A stretch of DNA of 64,000 bases. Origin: Thermothielavioides terrestris NRRL 8126 (Eukaryota; Ascomycota; Sordariomycetes; Sordariales; Chaetomiaceae). Within the stretch, counting starts at the first letter, position 1; every line of letters starts with the position of its first letter. The position numbers were made by a program, and so were the translations under genes. The DNA is taken from the NCBI RefSeq assembly GCF_000226115.1, contig NC_016457.1, forward strand, positions 5,828,001-5,892,000, in the 5' to 3' direction. Under the pieces are notes generated by a model, which searched no databases, was not told the DNA's origin, and saw only the letters and a list, made by a program, of their open reading frames with translations. Below, one piece after another: positions 1 to 12,200 of this stretch.

Positions 1-3000
1 TAGCTCAAGCCTATTCGGGTTTATCTACTAAGTACTAAAGACTAAGCGATCGTCGACGAAGAATACAATAAACTATATATATAAGGAAAGATGAACTTTA
101 TAGACTAGCTAACCCCTGTCGTTTACCTAGTCTTCGTAGTCTATTGTATAGTTGCTAGAAAAACGAAAGGTAGAGCTATAGTAGATCTCTAGCCCTTAAA
201 TACGTTGGTAGTACTAGATATATACCCATTGCTCAACTAAGACGATATTATAAATATAATGATAGGTAATACGATCTTTATAGTATTCGACGCTTCTAGA
301 TTCTTCTTCTAGCTTCTAGTTGTAGAAGAATATTGTAACTATATAGTAGTTATTAGTCCTAGAGGTTTAGAACGCTTAAACATTGTACTAATAGGATTTA
401 AAAACTTATTAGCTTTCGTATAGCGCTTTATAGACCGTTTGTTCTATAAGTATAAATACTTTGTATATACTTATATCGACAATATCATTATCGCTAGTAA
501 GAATATAGAGGAGTACCTTAAGTACGTTAAGACAGTTCTCGATATCTTTGACAAGGTATATATTTACATTTCGGTAGAAAAATCCTTTATAGCCTACCCG
601 TCAATGAGACTGCTTAGCTATATAGTCAATGGCAAAGGAGTAGCTAAGACAGACGATAGGATCGCTATATTTAAGAAACTTAAGTTTCCTAATACCTTTG
701 AGACCTTAGAGTAGTACCTTAGTATAGTCGGATAGCTATATAAAGGTATCCTGTAGTATATAGCGAAAGTATAGCCTTTATAGGACTATAAAACTAAGCT
801 CCTTGCCTAAGGGAGAGTAAGCAGAGACCTTCCTATCGCTAAGTCGAAGAACGCTAGGAAAGTATTCACTTCGAACGTTAAATTCAAGCCTATACTAGTG
901 GAACTAGAGTCCTTTAGGTTGCTATAGGAATACCTATATAAGTAGTACTTCCTATATTATTATTGTTCTAATAAGCCGCTATTCATTAAGCTCGATATAA
1001 GTAGCAAAGGATATAGAGCAATTGTCTTTCAACTCTATAGCGAATAGGACGGCATTAGTATCCCTAGCTAAGATATCCTAAGTAGCGAGATCTAGCCTAT
1101 TATATTCTTATCCCGTCTAACTTCTAATATAGAAAGGAAGTATAGGAATATAGAAGTAGAAGTCACTATTATCGTATAGGTAGTTAGGAAGCTTTGAAAA
1201 ATGATATAGTCAAACCAATATTCTATAAATATCCTAATAGACTATATAGCAACTAGAGGTATTATAAAGTATATATCTCTCGCTACTATAGACCTTGTAA
1301 AGGCCAACCTAAAGCTCGCCAACGCTATAAACTAGCTATCCTAGTTCGACTTTAACATTTTCTATATACTAGGAAAGCTCAACGTTGTACTAGACGCTTT
1401 GTTATATTTACTAACCTTCGAGGAGGACGCCCCTAATGAAACCTAAGACACTATCAACGAACTAAAGGACATTTGGTCTACTACCTAGATTAATACCGAG
1501 GAATACTACGCTATAGATACTAGTACCTTCGAACTAGTTATCAATGACGAGTTTAAAGCTAAGTTGACTATAGCTTACCCTAACGACTATCGGTATAATA
1601 AGATTATTAGGAGTCTCTACGATATAGAAGAACGAGCTAAGAAGATCGCTAAGTAGAGAGAACGCGAAGAGTGAGAAGGAGAGCCGCGAAGAAAGTAGTA
1701 TCGAAAGCTATAGCTTAGACCCTACGAACTAAAGGATAGTCTCCTCTACTATATTGACTACAAAGGAGCAAAGAAGCTTTATATCTCTAGTAGCTATATT
1801 AAGGACATTCTTACCGTTGTATACAACAATATTTACTACTTTGGTATAGACAATATAATAGTGAACCTCTTAGTATTTATATTTAATCGAAAGCGCTAGA
1901 TAGTATATAAATACGTTTAGCACTGCCTTATATATAGAGAGAACTAGACCTTGAGAGAACTGAAGCCTAAAGATCTTTAGCTAATTTGGATATCGCTATA
2001 GCCTTTCTATATTATTACTATAGATTTCATTGTCGGTTTGCCTACTATACCCTCTAAAAGGACACTATAGTCAATGAAAAAGTACCTAATCCTCAACGCT
2101 ATATATACTATTACCTATAAGTTTAGTAAAAAAAAGCTTTTTATAGCTAGAAACGACAAAATATTAGTAGAGGAATAGGCTATTATAATCCTTAGAGCGT
2201 TGATATATACGGATTAGGGACTCCTAGTGTAAATTATTAGTGACTAAGACACTAAGTTTACCTTTGACCTATAGAAAGAAATCTTTTGTATCCTAGGCAT
2301 TAGCCTCCTTTTCTCAATAGCCTATTATCTCTAGATAGACAGTTAGTTAAAGAGGATAAACTAGACAATAGAAATTACTATCTATATAGAAGCTATAGAA
2401 AAACTAAGAACGCTATAGCCTCTACTTCTTCTTATATTGTAGTATAATCTTAACAATATGCTTATAGTCACTATTGGAAGATTGTTAAACGAGTTAGTAT
2501 ATAGCTTTAAACTACGCTCTATCCTAGATATACTTTACTATAAGAAGGGTATCATTGCCTTTACCGAAGCTATCAATGTCCTTAGACAATAGTATTAGGA
2601 GGAAGTAGTAGAATAGATCGATTATATAGACGCTATTATAAAGATACGTTACAACGATAAATATATGTCTACTAAGTTTAAAGTAGGAGATACTATTTAT
2701 CTACAACTATATAATAGATACTATCTCCTAGGAAAGCCTAAACGAAAGTGGTCGCTATAGTGGGTAAGACCGTTTAAGATTGTCTGTAAAATCGATAAGA
2801 ACGTCTACAAGTTTGACTTCCTAGCTAGTTAGAAAGTCTATTCTATAGTTTCAGTTTCCTAGTTATAGAAACTAGATTAGGGGAAAGACCCCTTTAGCTA
2901 TAATACAGAGCCCCCTAGCTCTATAATCGTTGACGGAGACAAGCATTAGGAAATTAAGAGAATTGTACAACAATATATTATTTAGAGAAACCGAAGACCT

Positions 3001-3267
3001 AAAGTCGAGTATCTAGTATAATAGAAAGGATTTATCGCTAAGGACGACTAGTAGATCCTATATATCTAGCTTGTTGACAGTGCTAGGGAACTTGTCCAAG
3101 AGTATAAAAAGGTGTACCCTATCGACTAGGAGAAGGAACATTGTAATAAGGGTATCGTTACTAAGGAATAGAAGGAAGTGAAGGAGATTCCTCGATCTTA
3201 GAACTAAGTTGTCGTCGAGCTACTATAGAGGAAGGGTAGCGACTACTAATAGCTATATTGTTATTGA
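1..3267 (+). pseudogene. Gypsy pol relic: RT, RNase H, integrase, chromodomain (family P copy 1)
   Basis: Retrotransposon polyprotein that would copy element RNA into DNA and integrate it. One reading frame can be followed without net shift from the RT core (open stretch 439-714) to a TGA at 3265-3267, broken by many in-frame TAG and TAA codons. The RT active site is near 471-483 and reads YIDN where the other copy has YIDD. RNase H follows to about 1430. The integrase has its DDE region near 2010-2350 (TIDFIVGLP, ISDQDTKF and a NQT-containing third block). A C-terminal chromodomain lies at about 2953-3126 (VEYLV..KGF ... LVQEYKKVYP). The stop pattern, all consistent with Gln or Trp codons changed by C-to-T or G-to-A, is what RIP produces. 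Gag and protease are not in the window. It cannot encode protein now. Confidence 0.8.
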
Positions 3268-3849
3268 CTTTCCCTTTCCTTCTTTCCTATTTCTTTATTT
3301 CCTTCTTTTCCTTTTATTCGTTTATATTTTCTTTGTTAGAATATATTCGCTTTAGTATATCTGTCACTACTATATCGCCATTAAACGTATAAACGTCGTC
3401 CTCTATTTTATAGATCTCTTGGTTTTTCCTCTCTTTACCCTTTACTTAGATATTACCAACGCTTTTAGTTATAAAAGTATAGTCATTTAGTTCGTTAAGT
3501 ACTTTACTTATCCTAGTTTTCCTATATATAGATTTGCTACTAACCTTGACCTACAAATAGTTAGGGAAAGCTATCCTATTGCTATAAAGGTATAGGGCTT
3601 TGAGCCTCGAGGGCACAATGTTCTATTCTTTAGCTGCCACTAGATAGCAACACTGTTTATTGGCTATAGGCATTATACTATTGTTTTTATTTACTTCTAG
3701 AATAGCCTAACGTAGGCTACTACAATTTCCTTTCTCTTTATATATCAACTTTAACGTATCTATCTTCTTAACAATTCCTTATTATAGTCATTTATATTCA
3801 CTATATAATCGATCGTCAAACCTTCTTATTACTGAGCTATATATATTTA
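3268..3849. other. Spacer between family P pol and downstream ORF
   Basis: About 580 bases beginning with a C/T-rich tract and followed by AT-rich sequence without a convincing reading frame. It is shared with copy 2 (about 12773-13339), so it belongs to the element rather than to an insertion. It might hold the start or promoter of the downstream ORF; no motif decides this. Confidence 0.4.
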
Positions 3850-6054
3850 TATAAGCTACCGTCAGTCGGTATATACTTATACTATATTCGCGAATTAAGA
3901 CAATCCGCTATATATTCTTACAATACTTACGTCAACGACAGAGGCGACTATATAGTCGATTCTCTTAGCTCGTTGACGTTATCGAATAGCGAAGCGCTTA
4001 AGTACGATTATATCGATATTATAGAGGGAGATACCCAACTAGCCTTCGTCGTTTACAAGATACCTCCCTATATAAGAAAGACGCTTGTTAAAGGCTATAC
4101 TACTAATACCTAGAAGAGGGAGAGCGTCCAACTTGTAGCTAAGTAAATAGGAGGAGCAAAGAAAATCGACAATATGTCTAGCATTCCCTTATATACTTTA
4201 AGAGCTTCTACGTCCTACTAGACTATTATTAAAGATATCGCTACTAGAACCATTTACAACAATGAAATGATAGCCGCTAAAGAAGCTAATATAGCTAAAG
4301 CAATCTAAAATAGCTTAGAGACCGTTTGTAAAGAGCAATAGTAGAATGTTACTATAGACGCTATCGTAGTGTCCAATAATAAATAGGAAGTCTATAAGGA
4401 CTACAACAAAGCGCTAGATAGCGACGCTATATAAAAGTGTTTAGAAACTCTCTTAACTTATAAGTACGTAGAAGGGGAGTAGCCCCTATAATACGTACTA
4501 AAGATTAAGTATTTAGAAACTAGTAACGTCTCCTCTACTAGTATATAGTGCTAGGAAGTCTAGTAAGCTCCGTATATCGTATTAGAAGACGAGGCTACTA
4601 TAACTAACGACGACTTAGATGTCTTCGACGACGATAGTGCTAATTACGCTAGTGATAAGGAGGATATAGCGACTAAGCTATACTATATCCTAGAGCTTTA
4701 GGAAACCTATATATTACGTAGGTACTCTTAGCACTCAACTAGAGCTATAAACAAGTATATCGCTACTATAAACGAAGTACTTGCTTATATATATATAGAT
4801 TTTAGTTATAATGACGAATATATAGCTAAGCTAGCGATATAATTCACTAGGTTCCACTATATAGTCCTAAAGAAGGATTTCGGTAATAAGCCTACTAGCT
4901 TTATATACAACTTATATATTCGAAGGATCAAAGGTACAATCAAAAGAGCCCTTAAAGAGTTCTAAGAGATAGGTATAGTTATAGTAAGCTATATATCGAC
5001 TACGATAGAAATCCTTACGTTATATTACATTTCGCCTAAGGGCGAGGGCAACCCTTCTATAAACGTAATGTTGGTAGAGCTTGGACTAGCCTATTACAAC
5101 AACGCCTAAGCTATAGATATAGCGAGCGGTACTAGCTATATAGTTACTATAAACAATAACGCTATCAAATCTCTATAAATGGATATAAAAGCGGTATAAA
5201 CGTTGACCAAGGATCTACTCTAATTCGTCTAGAAGTACCAAGTCTATATTAAGGAAGTCGAAAAAACCGTAGTAGAATTAGTAAAGTTTATTAGTACATT
5301 GGAAGTAAATAGCAAAGCTAGTAACCTAGATCCTAGTAGTCTTGCCTTCTAGGGCAACCTTAATGATATATACTATTACTAGATAGTAAAGATTAGTGAC
5401 TTATAGCTAGTATATAACAAGACTATAACGGATCTCCGTTATAAAAACAACGCCCTTCTAGAGAAGATCGACCTCGCTACCTAAACGACAATGAACCTAT
5501 ATAATAGCATTTATATAGGACTAGCATAGTATATATAGGACGTTAAGCGCCGTTTAGTAGCTATTGAGACCTAAGCTATTACAATAGATTTACCTACTAT
5601 AAAGGTAGCTGTTATAAAATAAACTAGAATATCCGTTTAGACCGCTAGCTACTATAAAGCGGTACCTAAGATCGTTTACGCTACAACTACGACTATAGTA
5701 TACGCTATTAAAGCTATATAGTTGCTTATATAGAAGACGCTAAGCAAGACACTTATAGCTAAAGCTATACTATCGGTTGTACTAACAACGTTAGCTAAGA
5801 CGCTATAGAGTTAGTATAATAACGATATCCAATCGACGTTAGGAGTTAAAACTGTCGAGGTTATAGGTAGTAAACGCTAGAGAAAAGTAACAATCGACGA
5901 TAAGGCGTAGAAGACGCTAACGTATCCTCCTAAGAAAGTTAGGAAGACACTTATATCCATTGAACGTAGAGTAGCTACAAAGACGTCGAAGGTAGCTAGG
6001 GACGACCTATACGCTAGCGATAGTACTATCGACCTAGACAAGTAGAACAAATGA
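3850..6054 (+). pseudogene. Unrecognised ORF of about 730 codons downstream of Gypsy pol (copy 1)
   Basis: A long RIP-decayed frame ending at a TGA (6052-6054). Aligning by eye with copy 2 (13340-15552) shows the same protein with substitutions at scattered positions, and both copies end in the same LDKQNK tail, so this was a real coding sequence. The protein would be mixed-charge, with an acidic stretch in the first half (DEATI.NDDLDVFDDD), a long helical-looking middle and a basic Lys/Arg/Pro-rich C terminus that could be a nuclear localisation signal. I do not recognise a domain. Its place after the chromodomain is unusual for a Gypsy element. It may be a gag-like or accessory protein, or a captured host gene; I cannot choose. 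The start is not fixed; no clear ATG survives. Confidence 0.5.
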
Positions 6055-6270
6055 ATAGGCAAATTACAACGGAGGACCTTGCTATAGACTAGAATAACGA
6101 ATATAGAAATCTTATATAAAGTATAATATAGATTAGTTTTCTTTCTTTCTATATACTCCTTTATCCTATATTAAGTTCTATAATGATAGCGAGGACACTA
6201 TCTTTTTCTTCTTGTCCCTAGGCACTTGTTATACGCAACTATAGTAAGGGCACCTATGACCGTACCGCGG

Positions 6271-6465
6271 TTAGGGGTAACGAGCGTTCCCTTAAAAAAG
6301 GGAACCTCGCCTATAACCCCTTTGTAGAACAGTAGACTATATCAATATACTTTTATAATATATACTAGTGTTCAAGAGTGCCGCCTTATTAGCTGACGAG
6401 GCTAAGAGGCATTGATCTTTCTCACCCTTATACGTTTACCGCTAGATGGTCACTGAGCACCATCT
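6271..6465 (+). other. Structured 3' region of family P with two hairpins
   Basis: Two inverted repeats follow the unknown ORF. The first pairs AGGGGT (6273-6278) with ACCCCT (6316-6321), CGAG (6281-6284) with CTCG (6306-6309), and TTCCCTT (6287-6293) with AAGGGAA (6298-6304) around a short A loop. The second pairs AGATGGT (6444-6450) with ACCATCT (6459-6465). Both recur in copy 2, at 15771-15820 and 15942-15963. They are unusually GC-rich for this AT-rich block, which suggests they were constrained or are terminal structures of the element. Confidence 0.55.
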
Positions 6466-6474
6466 GCGTATAAT

Positions 6475-8789
6475 AAGATCTTTCTACCTAGAGAGCGACT
6501 TTTCTTATAAGCCAATTTTTTATACGCTATCGCAAGCATCGCTATAGGCCATTATAGGATTCCCGATTTTATAGAGCCTATATAGCTCTAGGCCAATGTA
6601 ACTGCTAACCTAGGATAGAAGTAGCCGCTTAGAGAGCTTAAGTTTCATATACTATAAGGTTTATAGAGGCCTGCTAGCGATAGCGATCAGGTATAGCATT
6701 ATACCTCCCTTATATAGCAAGAGCTAGGCTTAAAGATACTAGGCTACCTAAGTAAAATTAGCCCTAAGCTTTTCCTATTTTTATAGACTCTAAAGAAGTA
6801 CCTATAAGATATAATCAATCGACGACCTAATTGGATCCTAAGCCCTCGGCTTAGCGTAAACCCTAAGATTGTAAAGTACTTGTTCCTAGACTAGCTAGAG
6901 GGAAGGTCCTCGATAGATCAGTTTTTCGATATCTATTTTATAGATATAGATATTTCGCTCTTCAATATAGAAGGTATATTGCTTAGTAAGGAATAGCTAG
7001 ATTATAGGATAATCTTAGACGTTATATAGTTTTTCTTTCGCCTTTACAAAGATTGTCTCTAGATCTACCTATAGCTAGTCTTGGACTATAGTCCTACGCT
7101 AAAGGAGTTCTACTAGTCTGACCAAAGGGTTATTGCCAACAATTGCTATTTCTAGGTTTTCCTTTGCTTCGTTGATAGAAGGCATTAGGCAATTGCGATC
7201 TTCGATTAAATCGAAGGTCAGCTCTACTACTTTGATTCCCTATTCAAGAGCTTAGAGATATACGCTAATATCTTATTAGAGGTCTAGATCGCCTTTTAGT
7301 CTATCTATAGGTTCCCTTAGATATAGCTATATAAAGAGGTCATTGTCCATTGCCTTTAGCAAAGTTTAGAATAGGAGTATAGATAGTTTACCCTCGAGTT
7401 TATATAGGCTTTTCTTTAAGAACTCTAGCCCCGCCTTCTAGATGGATAGACGTAGTTTAGACTACTCTAGCTTCGGCTATACTAGGGAGATAGCGAGATA
7501 ATTATATAGCAATGTATATTATATTTATAGTTAGAAACTTATAGGCTAGCTCTTAGTACCTTTAAGGATTACTTACTTTGTACTAAGGTAGTCCCTTTAC
7601 TACTATAGGACAATAGTAAGACGTATAAGCTCCTTTTAGACCTACTATCTTCGACTAAAGAGCCTATATAGCCTATAGTCTTAAAGTATAACGAAGATAA
7701 GGTAATCAAAGTCCTCTAAGCCAACAATGTATTTACACCCAATGTCCTAGACTCGATAACCTACCTATATATCTCTATAACTACTTTAGCGATATAGAAC
7801 TCAAGATCCTAGCTATATACTCAATGGTATTTAGAGAAGCCTAGCTCTTTAACTAGAGTGAGAAAGGAATAATCGCTACTACCTAAATCATCCTTATACC
7901 CTAGTCAAAGAAGGATATAGCCTACTAAGTATACTATCGTAGAGTTATAAGACTCCTACTAGACAGACAGCTAAGCGGCGTACCGCCTTTATAAGACCCT
8001 ATAGGCGACCTTAGACGATAGCTATAGAGTATATTTCTAGTACCTAGTACCGTTCCACCCTTCTAACTAGAGGACTAGTAAGCTACTTTAGATCCGCTAA
8101 CGGCATTTATAGAAGATCTTAACAATATATCAACCTAGCGGGATATTAAAGCTAAGATTATAGAGATTACTATACTATAAACGACTATAATACAAAGGTT
8201 TGTTAATACTCCTATAGATAAGATAGACCGGAAGCGCCTCCTTAGTAGCGACCTAGTTAAGAACCTTAGGGCACTAGTATAAGTAGCCTTTAAGAAGATA
8301 GTACTCAATCCCTACCTCTAAGAAAAGGAGACGCTTATCTATATACTTATAAAGAGGCTAGACTATCTGAAGATGCCTTATATACTAATATAGAAGTATC
8401 TTCAAGTATATAGATTACCTACGTTATTTAGCTAGACGTCACCTTCAGTGTAGTACTATAGTAAATGCTCTTATAAAGAGCCTACGAAGCCTAGACGTCT
8501 ACTTCGCCTACTACTATACGACCTATACGACTATACCTTCGTTTATAAGTATAAGTATCCGATATAGTAGTAGGGCTAGGACATATATATCAAAGAGGTA
8601 GAGGAGTATAAAAGACAGTAGGATTAGCTACTATAGCCAACTAGACCTTCGTAAGCTAAGCGAGCTATATAGAGGGAGTAGTTTAAGGAGTAGCGACGAT
8701 AAGAAGTGCCTATTAAGAGAGCTTTTAAAGTACGAGCTTACCTATAGAAGCGTATAGTAAGCTCGAAAGAGAAGTGTAGATTAGAGTAA
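6475..8789 (+). pseudogene. Ulp1/C48-type cysteine-protease-like ORF relic (family U, copy 1)
   Basis: Relic of a protein with a Ulp1 (SUMO-protease, peptidase C48) core. In frame one can read R-H-(stop)-A-I-A-I-F-D with His at 7183-7185; the stop at 7186-7188 is Trp (TGG) in the copy at 40113-40111, giving the family's His-Trp signature. An Asp follows in YYFDSL (7234-7236), then a Gln region (7357-7362), then the position of the catalytic Cys-Gly, which here is TAT AGA (Tyr-Arg, 7378-7383), as expected from G-to-A changes of TGT GGA. About 440 further codons follow, charged and Lys/Arg-rich (KEVEEYKR..., KRAFKVRAYL). The frame shifts by one between about 7.9 and 8.1 kb, whereas the 38-41 kb copy has no such net shift, so this copy also carries an indel. 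Nonfunctional. Confidence 0.65.
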
Positions 8790-9272
8790 TAGACTACCTA
8801 GATATAAGGGGACTTAGTTTTCTACTTTTCTATTTATCTTAGAGCATTATATTCGTTGTTAGGGGGTCTAGCCCTCTAATTATATATATTTAAGTGGGCT
8901 AAGCCTATCTTCTTTATTATTAAGTAAGACATTAAGCAGTTGTCAATATACGTTTGTTGATACTACGTTGGTAGTCCTCCTTCTTCTAGGAAGGCTATTA
9001 AGCCTCTCTTTACGTTGTTCTACCTCTATCTAGACGGTAGGCATTCGAGCTATTGAGCTTTAACCGTATTCTTATTGTCTTTTGTCTTTCTACTGTATCC
9101 CACTAGACGCACCTAAGCTATATGTCTTCCTCTTGGGAGATATCCTTCCTACCATTCGATACGTACTATCTTCATCCGTCTAGAGGTATACTACATTCCT
9201 TTAGGAGCTATCTCGTACGCCTGATCCTAGGTGTGGTAGGGTAGGTTGGTGTAGAGGTTTTATACCATTTCA
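8777..9272 (+). repeat. Family U LTR (3' LTR of the fragment)
   Basis: 496-base LTR, from TAGATTAGAG to ACCATTTCA. It matches 12017-12513 directly and 38027-38513, 45523-46010 and 53345-53832 in reverse complement. A TATATATATTTAAG box lies mid-LTR in this orientation, consistent with a promoter. The right flank ATAT (9273-9276) is the likely target duplication; its partner is not visible. Confidence 0.8.
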
Positions 9273-9276
9273 ATAT

Positions 9277-12200
9277 AATCTTTATAGCGTTCAACGCCTC
9301 TAGATTCTTCTTCCAGCTTCCTATTATAGAAGAGCACTATAACTATATAGTAGTTATTAGTCCTAAAGGTTTAGAACACTTAAACGTTGTACTAATAGGA
9401 TTCAAAAACTCGCTAGCCTTCGTATAGCGCTTTATAGACCACTTGTTCTATAAATACAAGCATTTTATATATACCTATATCGACGACATTATTATCGCTA
9501 ACAAGAATATAAAGGAGTACCTCAAATACATTGAAACAGTTCTCAACATCCTTAACAAGGTATATATTTATATTTTAGTAGAAAAATCTTTTATAGCCTA
9601 CCCGTCAGTCAGACTTCTTAGCTATATGGTCAACGGTAAAAGAGTAGCTAAGATAAACAATAGAATCGCTATATTTAAGAAACTTAAGTTTCCTAATACC
9701 CTAGAAACCTTAGAGCAATACCTAGATATAGCTAAATAGCTATATAAAGGCATCCTATAGTATATAGCGAAAGCGTAGCCTCTATAGGACTGTAAAACCA
9801 AGTTCCTTACCTAAGGGAGAGTAAATAAAGACCTTCCTATCGCTAAGTCAAAGAACGCTAGGAAGATATTCACCTCGAACGTTAAATTTAAGCCTATACT
9901 AGCGGAACTAAAGTCTTTTAAGTTGCTATAGGAACACCTATATAAGTAGTACTTCCTATATTATCATTGCCCTAACAAGCTATTGTTTATTAAACTCGAT
10001 ATAAACGACAAAGAATATAGAGCAATCGTCTTTTAACTCTATAGCAAGTAGAATAGCACTAATATCCCTAGCTAAGACATTCTAAACAACGAGATCTAAC
10101 CTATTATATTCCTCTCCTATCTAACCTTCAACGTAGAAAGGAAGTATAGAAGTATAGAAGTAAAAGTCGCTACTATCGTTTAGGCAGTCAGAAAGCTCTA
10201 AAAAATAGTATAGTCAAACTAATATCCTATAAACATCTTAACAGACTATATAGCGACTAAAGGCATTGTAAAGTATATATCTCTCGCTACTATAGACCTT
10301 ACGAAAGCTAATCTAAAGCTCGCCAACGCTATAAACTAGCTATCCTAGTTCGACTTTAACATTTTCTATATACTAGGAAAGCTCAACGTTATACTAAACG
10401 CCTTATTACGCCTATCGACCTTCGAAGAAGATGCCCCTAACAAAGCCTAAAACGACATTAACGAACTAGAGGACATTTAGTCTACTATCTAGATCAATAC
10501 TAAAAAATACTATACTATAGACATTAGTACCTTCGAGCTAGTTATCAATAACGAGTTTAAGGCTAAGCTAACTATAGCTTATTCTAACGACTGCTAATAT
10601 AACAAGATCATTAGGAGTTTCTATAACGTAGAGGAACAAGCTAAGAAGATCGCTAAGTAGAAAGAATACAAAGAGCGAGAAGGAGAGCTATATAAAAGGC
10701 AGTATTAAAAACTATAGATTAGGCCCTATAAACTAAAGGACAATCTCCTTTACTACGTCGACTATAAAGGAATAAAGAAGCTTTATATCTCTAGCAACTA
10801 TATTAAAGACATTTTTACCGTTATATATAACAATATTTACTACTTCGGTATAGACAATATAATAGCGAACTTCTTAATATTCGCTTTTAACTAAAAGCGC
10901 TAGATAATATATAAATATATTTAGCACTACCCTATATATAAAGAGAACTAGACTTTGAAAGAGCTAAAGCCTAGAGACCTTTAGCCAATTTGGACATTGC
11001 TATAGCCTTTCTATACTATCACTATAGATTTCATTATCGGTTTACCCACTATACCCTCTAAAGGGACACTATAGTCAACGAAGAAGTACCTAATCCTCAA
11101 CGCTATATATACTATAACCTATAAGTTTAGTAAGAAAAAGCTTCTTATAGTTAGAAACGATAAGATATTAGTAAAGGAATAGGCGATTATAATCCTTAAA
11201 GCGCTAACGTATATAGATTAGGGACTCTCAATGTAAATCATTAGCAATTAAGACACTAAGTTCACCTTTGACCTATAGAGGGAAATCTTTTATATCCTAG
11301 GCGTCAACCTTCTTTTCTCGATAGCCCATTATCCCTAGATAGACAGTCAATTAGAAAGGACGAACTAAATAATAGAAATCGCTATCTATATAGAAGCTAT
11401 AGAAAAACTAAAAACGTTATAGCCTCTACTTCTCTCTATATTGTAGTACAACTTTAACAATACGCTTGTAATCACTATTAGAAGGTCGCTAAACGAGTTG
11501 GTATATAGCTTTAAACTACGCTCTATCCTAGATATACTTCACTATAAGAAAGGCACTATTACCTTTACTAAAGCTATCAGTGTCCTTAGACAGTAGTACT
11601 AGGAGGAAGCAATGGAATAGATCGACTATATAGGCGCTATCGCGAAAATACGTTACAACGACAAGTATATGCCTACTAAGTTCAAAGTAGAAGATATCGT
11701 TTACCTACGACTATACAACAGATACTATCTCCTAGGCAAGCCTAAACGAAAGTGGTCACTATAGTAGGCAAGACTATTTAAGATTATTTGTAAAATCAAT
11801 AGGAACGCCTATAAGCTTAACTTCCTAGCTAGATAAAGAGTCTATCCTATAGTTTCCATTTCTCAATTATAGAAACTAGATTAAGAGAAAGACCCCTTTA
11901 GCTATAATATAGAACCCTCTAGCCCTATAATCGTTGATAGAAATAAGCATTAGGAAGTCGAGAAAATTGTATAACGGCGTATTATCTAGAGGAATAGGAG
12001 ACCTAAGGTCGAGTATTAAATTAGGGTGATAGACTACCTAGACATAGGGGGACCTAGTTTTTCTACTTTTCTATTTGTCTTAGAGCGTTGCATTCGTTGT
12101 TAAGGGGTCTAGCCCTCTAATTATATATATTTAAGTAGGCTAAGCCTATCTTCTTTATCATTAAGCAAGACATCAAATAGTTGTTAATATACGTTCGTTG

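Larger units (their letters stand above)
1..6472 (+). mobile_element. Ty3/Gypsy chromovirus relic, family P, copy 1 (5' end outside window)
   Basis: RIP-decayed LTR-retrotransposon relic running off the left edge. In order it holds reverse transcriptase, RNase H, integrase and chromodomain in one frame, a pyrimidine-rich spacer, a second long ORF of unknown function, and a structured 3' region with two hairpins. A second copy (9273 to about 15970) has the same order and ends at the same place, just past the second hairpin and a GTATA, so I place the unit boundary near 6472 (uncertain by about 10 bases). To the right the sequence becomes family U. No LTR of family P could be identified, because the 5' end is missing. 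Confidence 0.7.
6473..9272 (+). mobile_element. 3' part of family U LTR retrotransposon (Ulp1-like ORF plus 3' LTR)
   Basis: Fragment homologous to the reverse complement of 38027-40840: a Ulp1-like ORF, a purine-rich polypurine-tract-like run (GAAAGAGAAGTG) and a 496-base LTR. Its right edge at 9272 joins directly to ATAT and then family P RT sequence, i.e. it interrupts copy 2 of family P. No 5' LTR of this family lies to its left; family P copy 1 is there instead. Either family P inserted into this U element, or the two were joined by rearrangement. Confidence 0.65.

Noticed and set aside
8777..8789. Ulp1-like ORF stop codon lying inside the LTR
   Set aside because: True only for the copy at 6475-8789, which has indels; in the other two copies the stop precedes the polypurine tract.
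1..9272. A single element with P-type pol, unknown ORF and Ulp1-like ORF
   Set aside because: Both family P copies end near the same base before the Ulp1-like region, and the Ulp1-like ORF is linked elsewhere to a different pol, so nesting or rearrangement is more likely.
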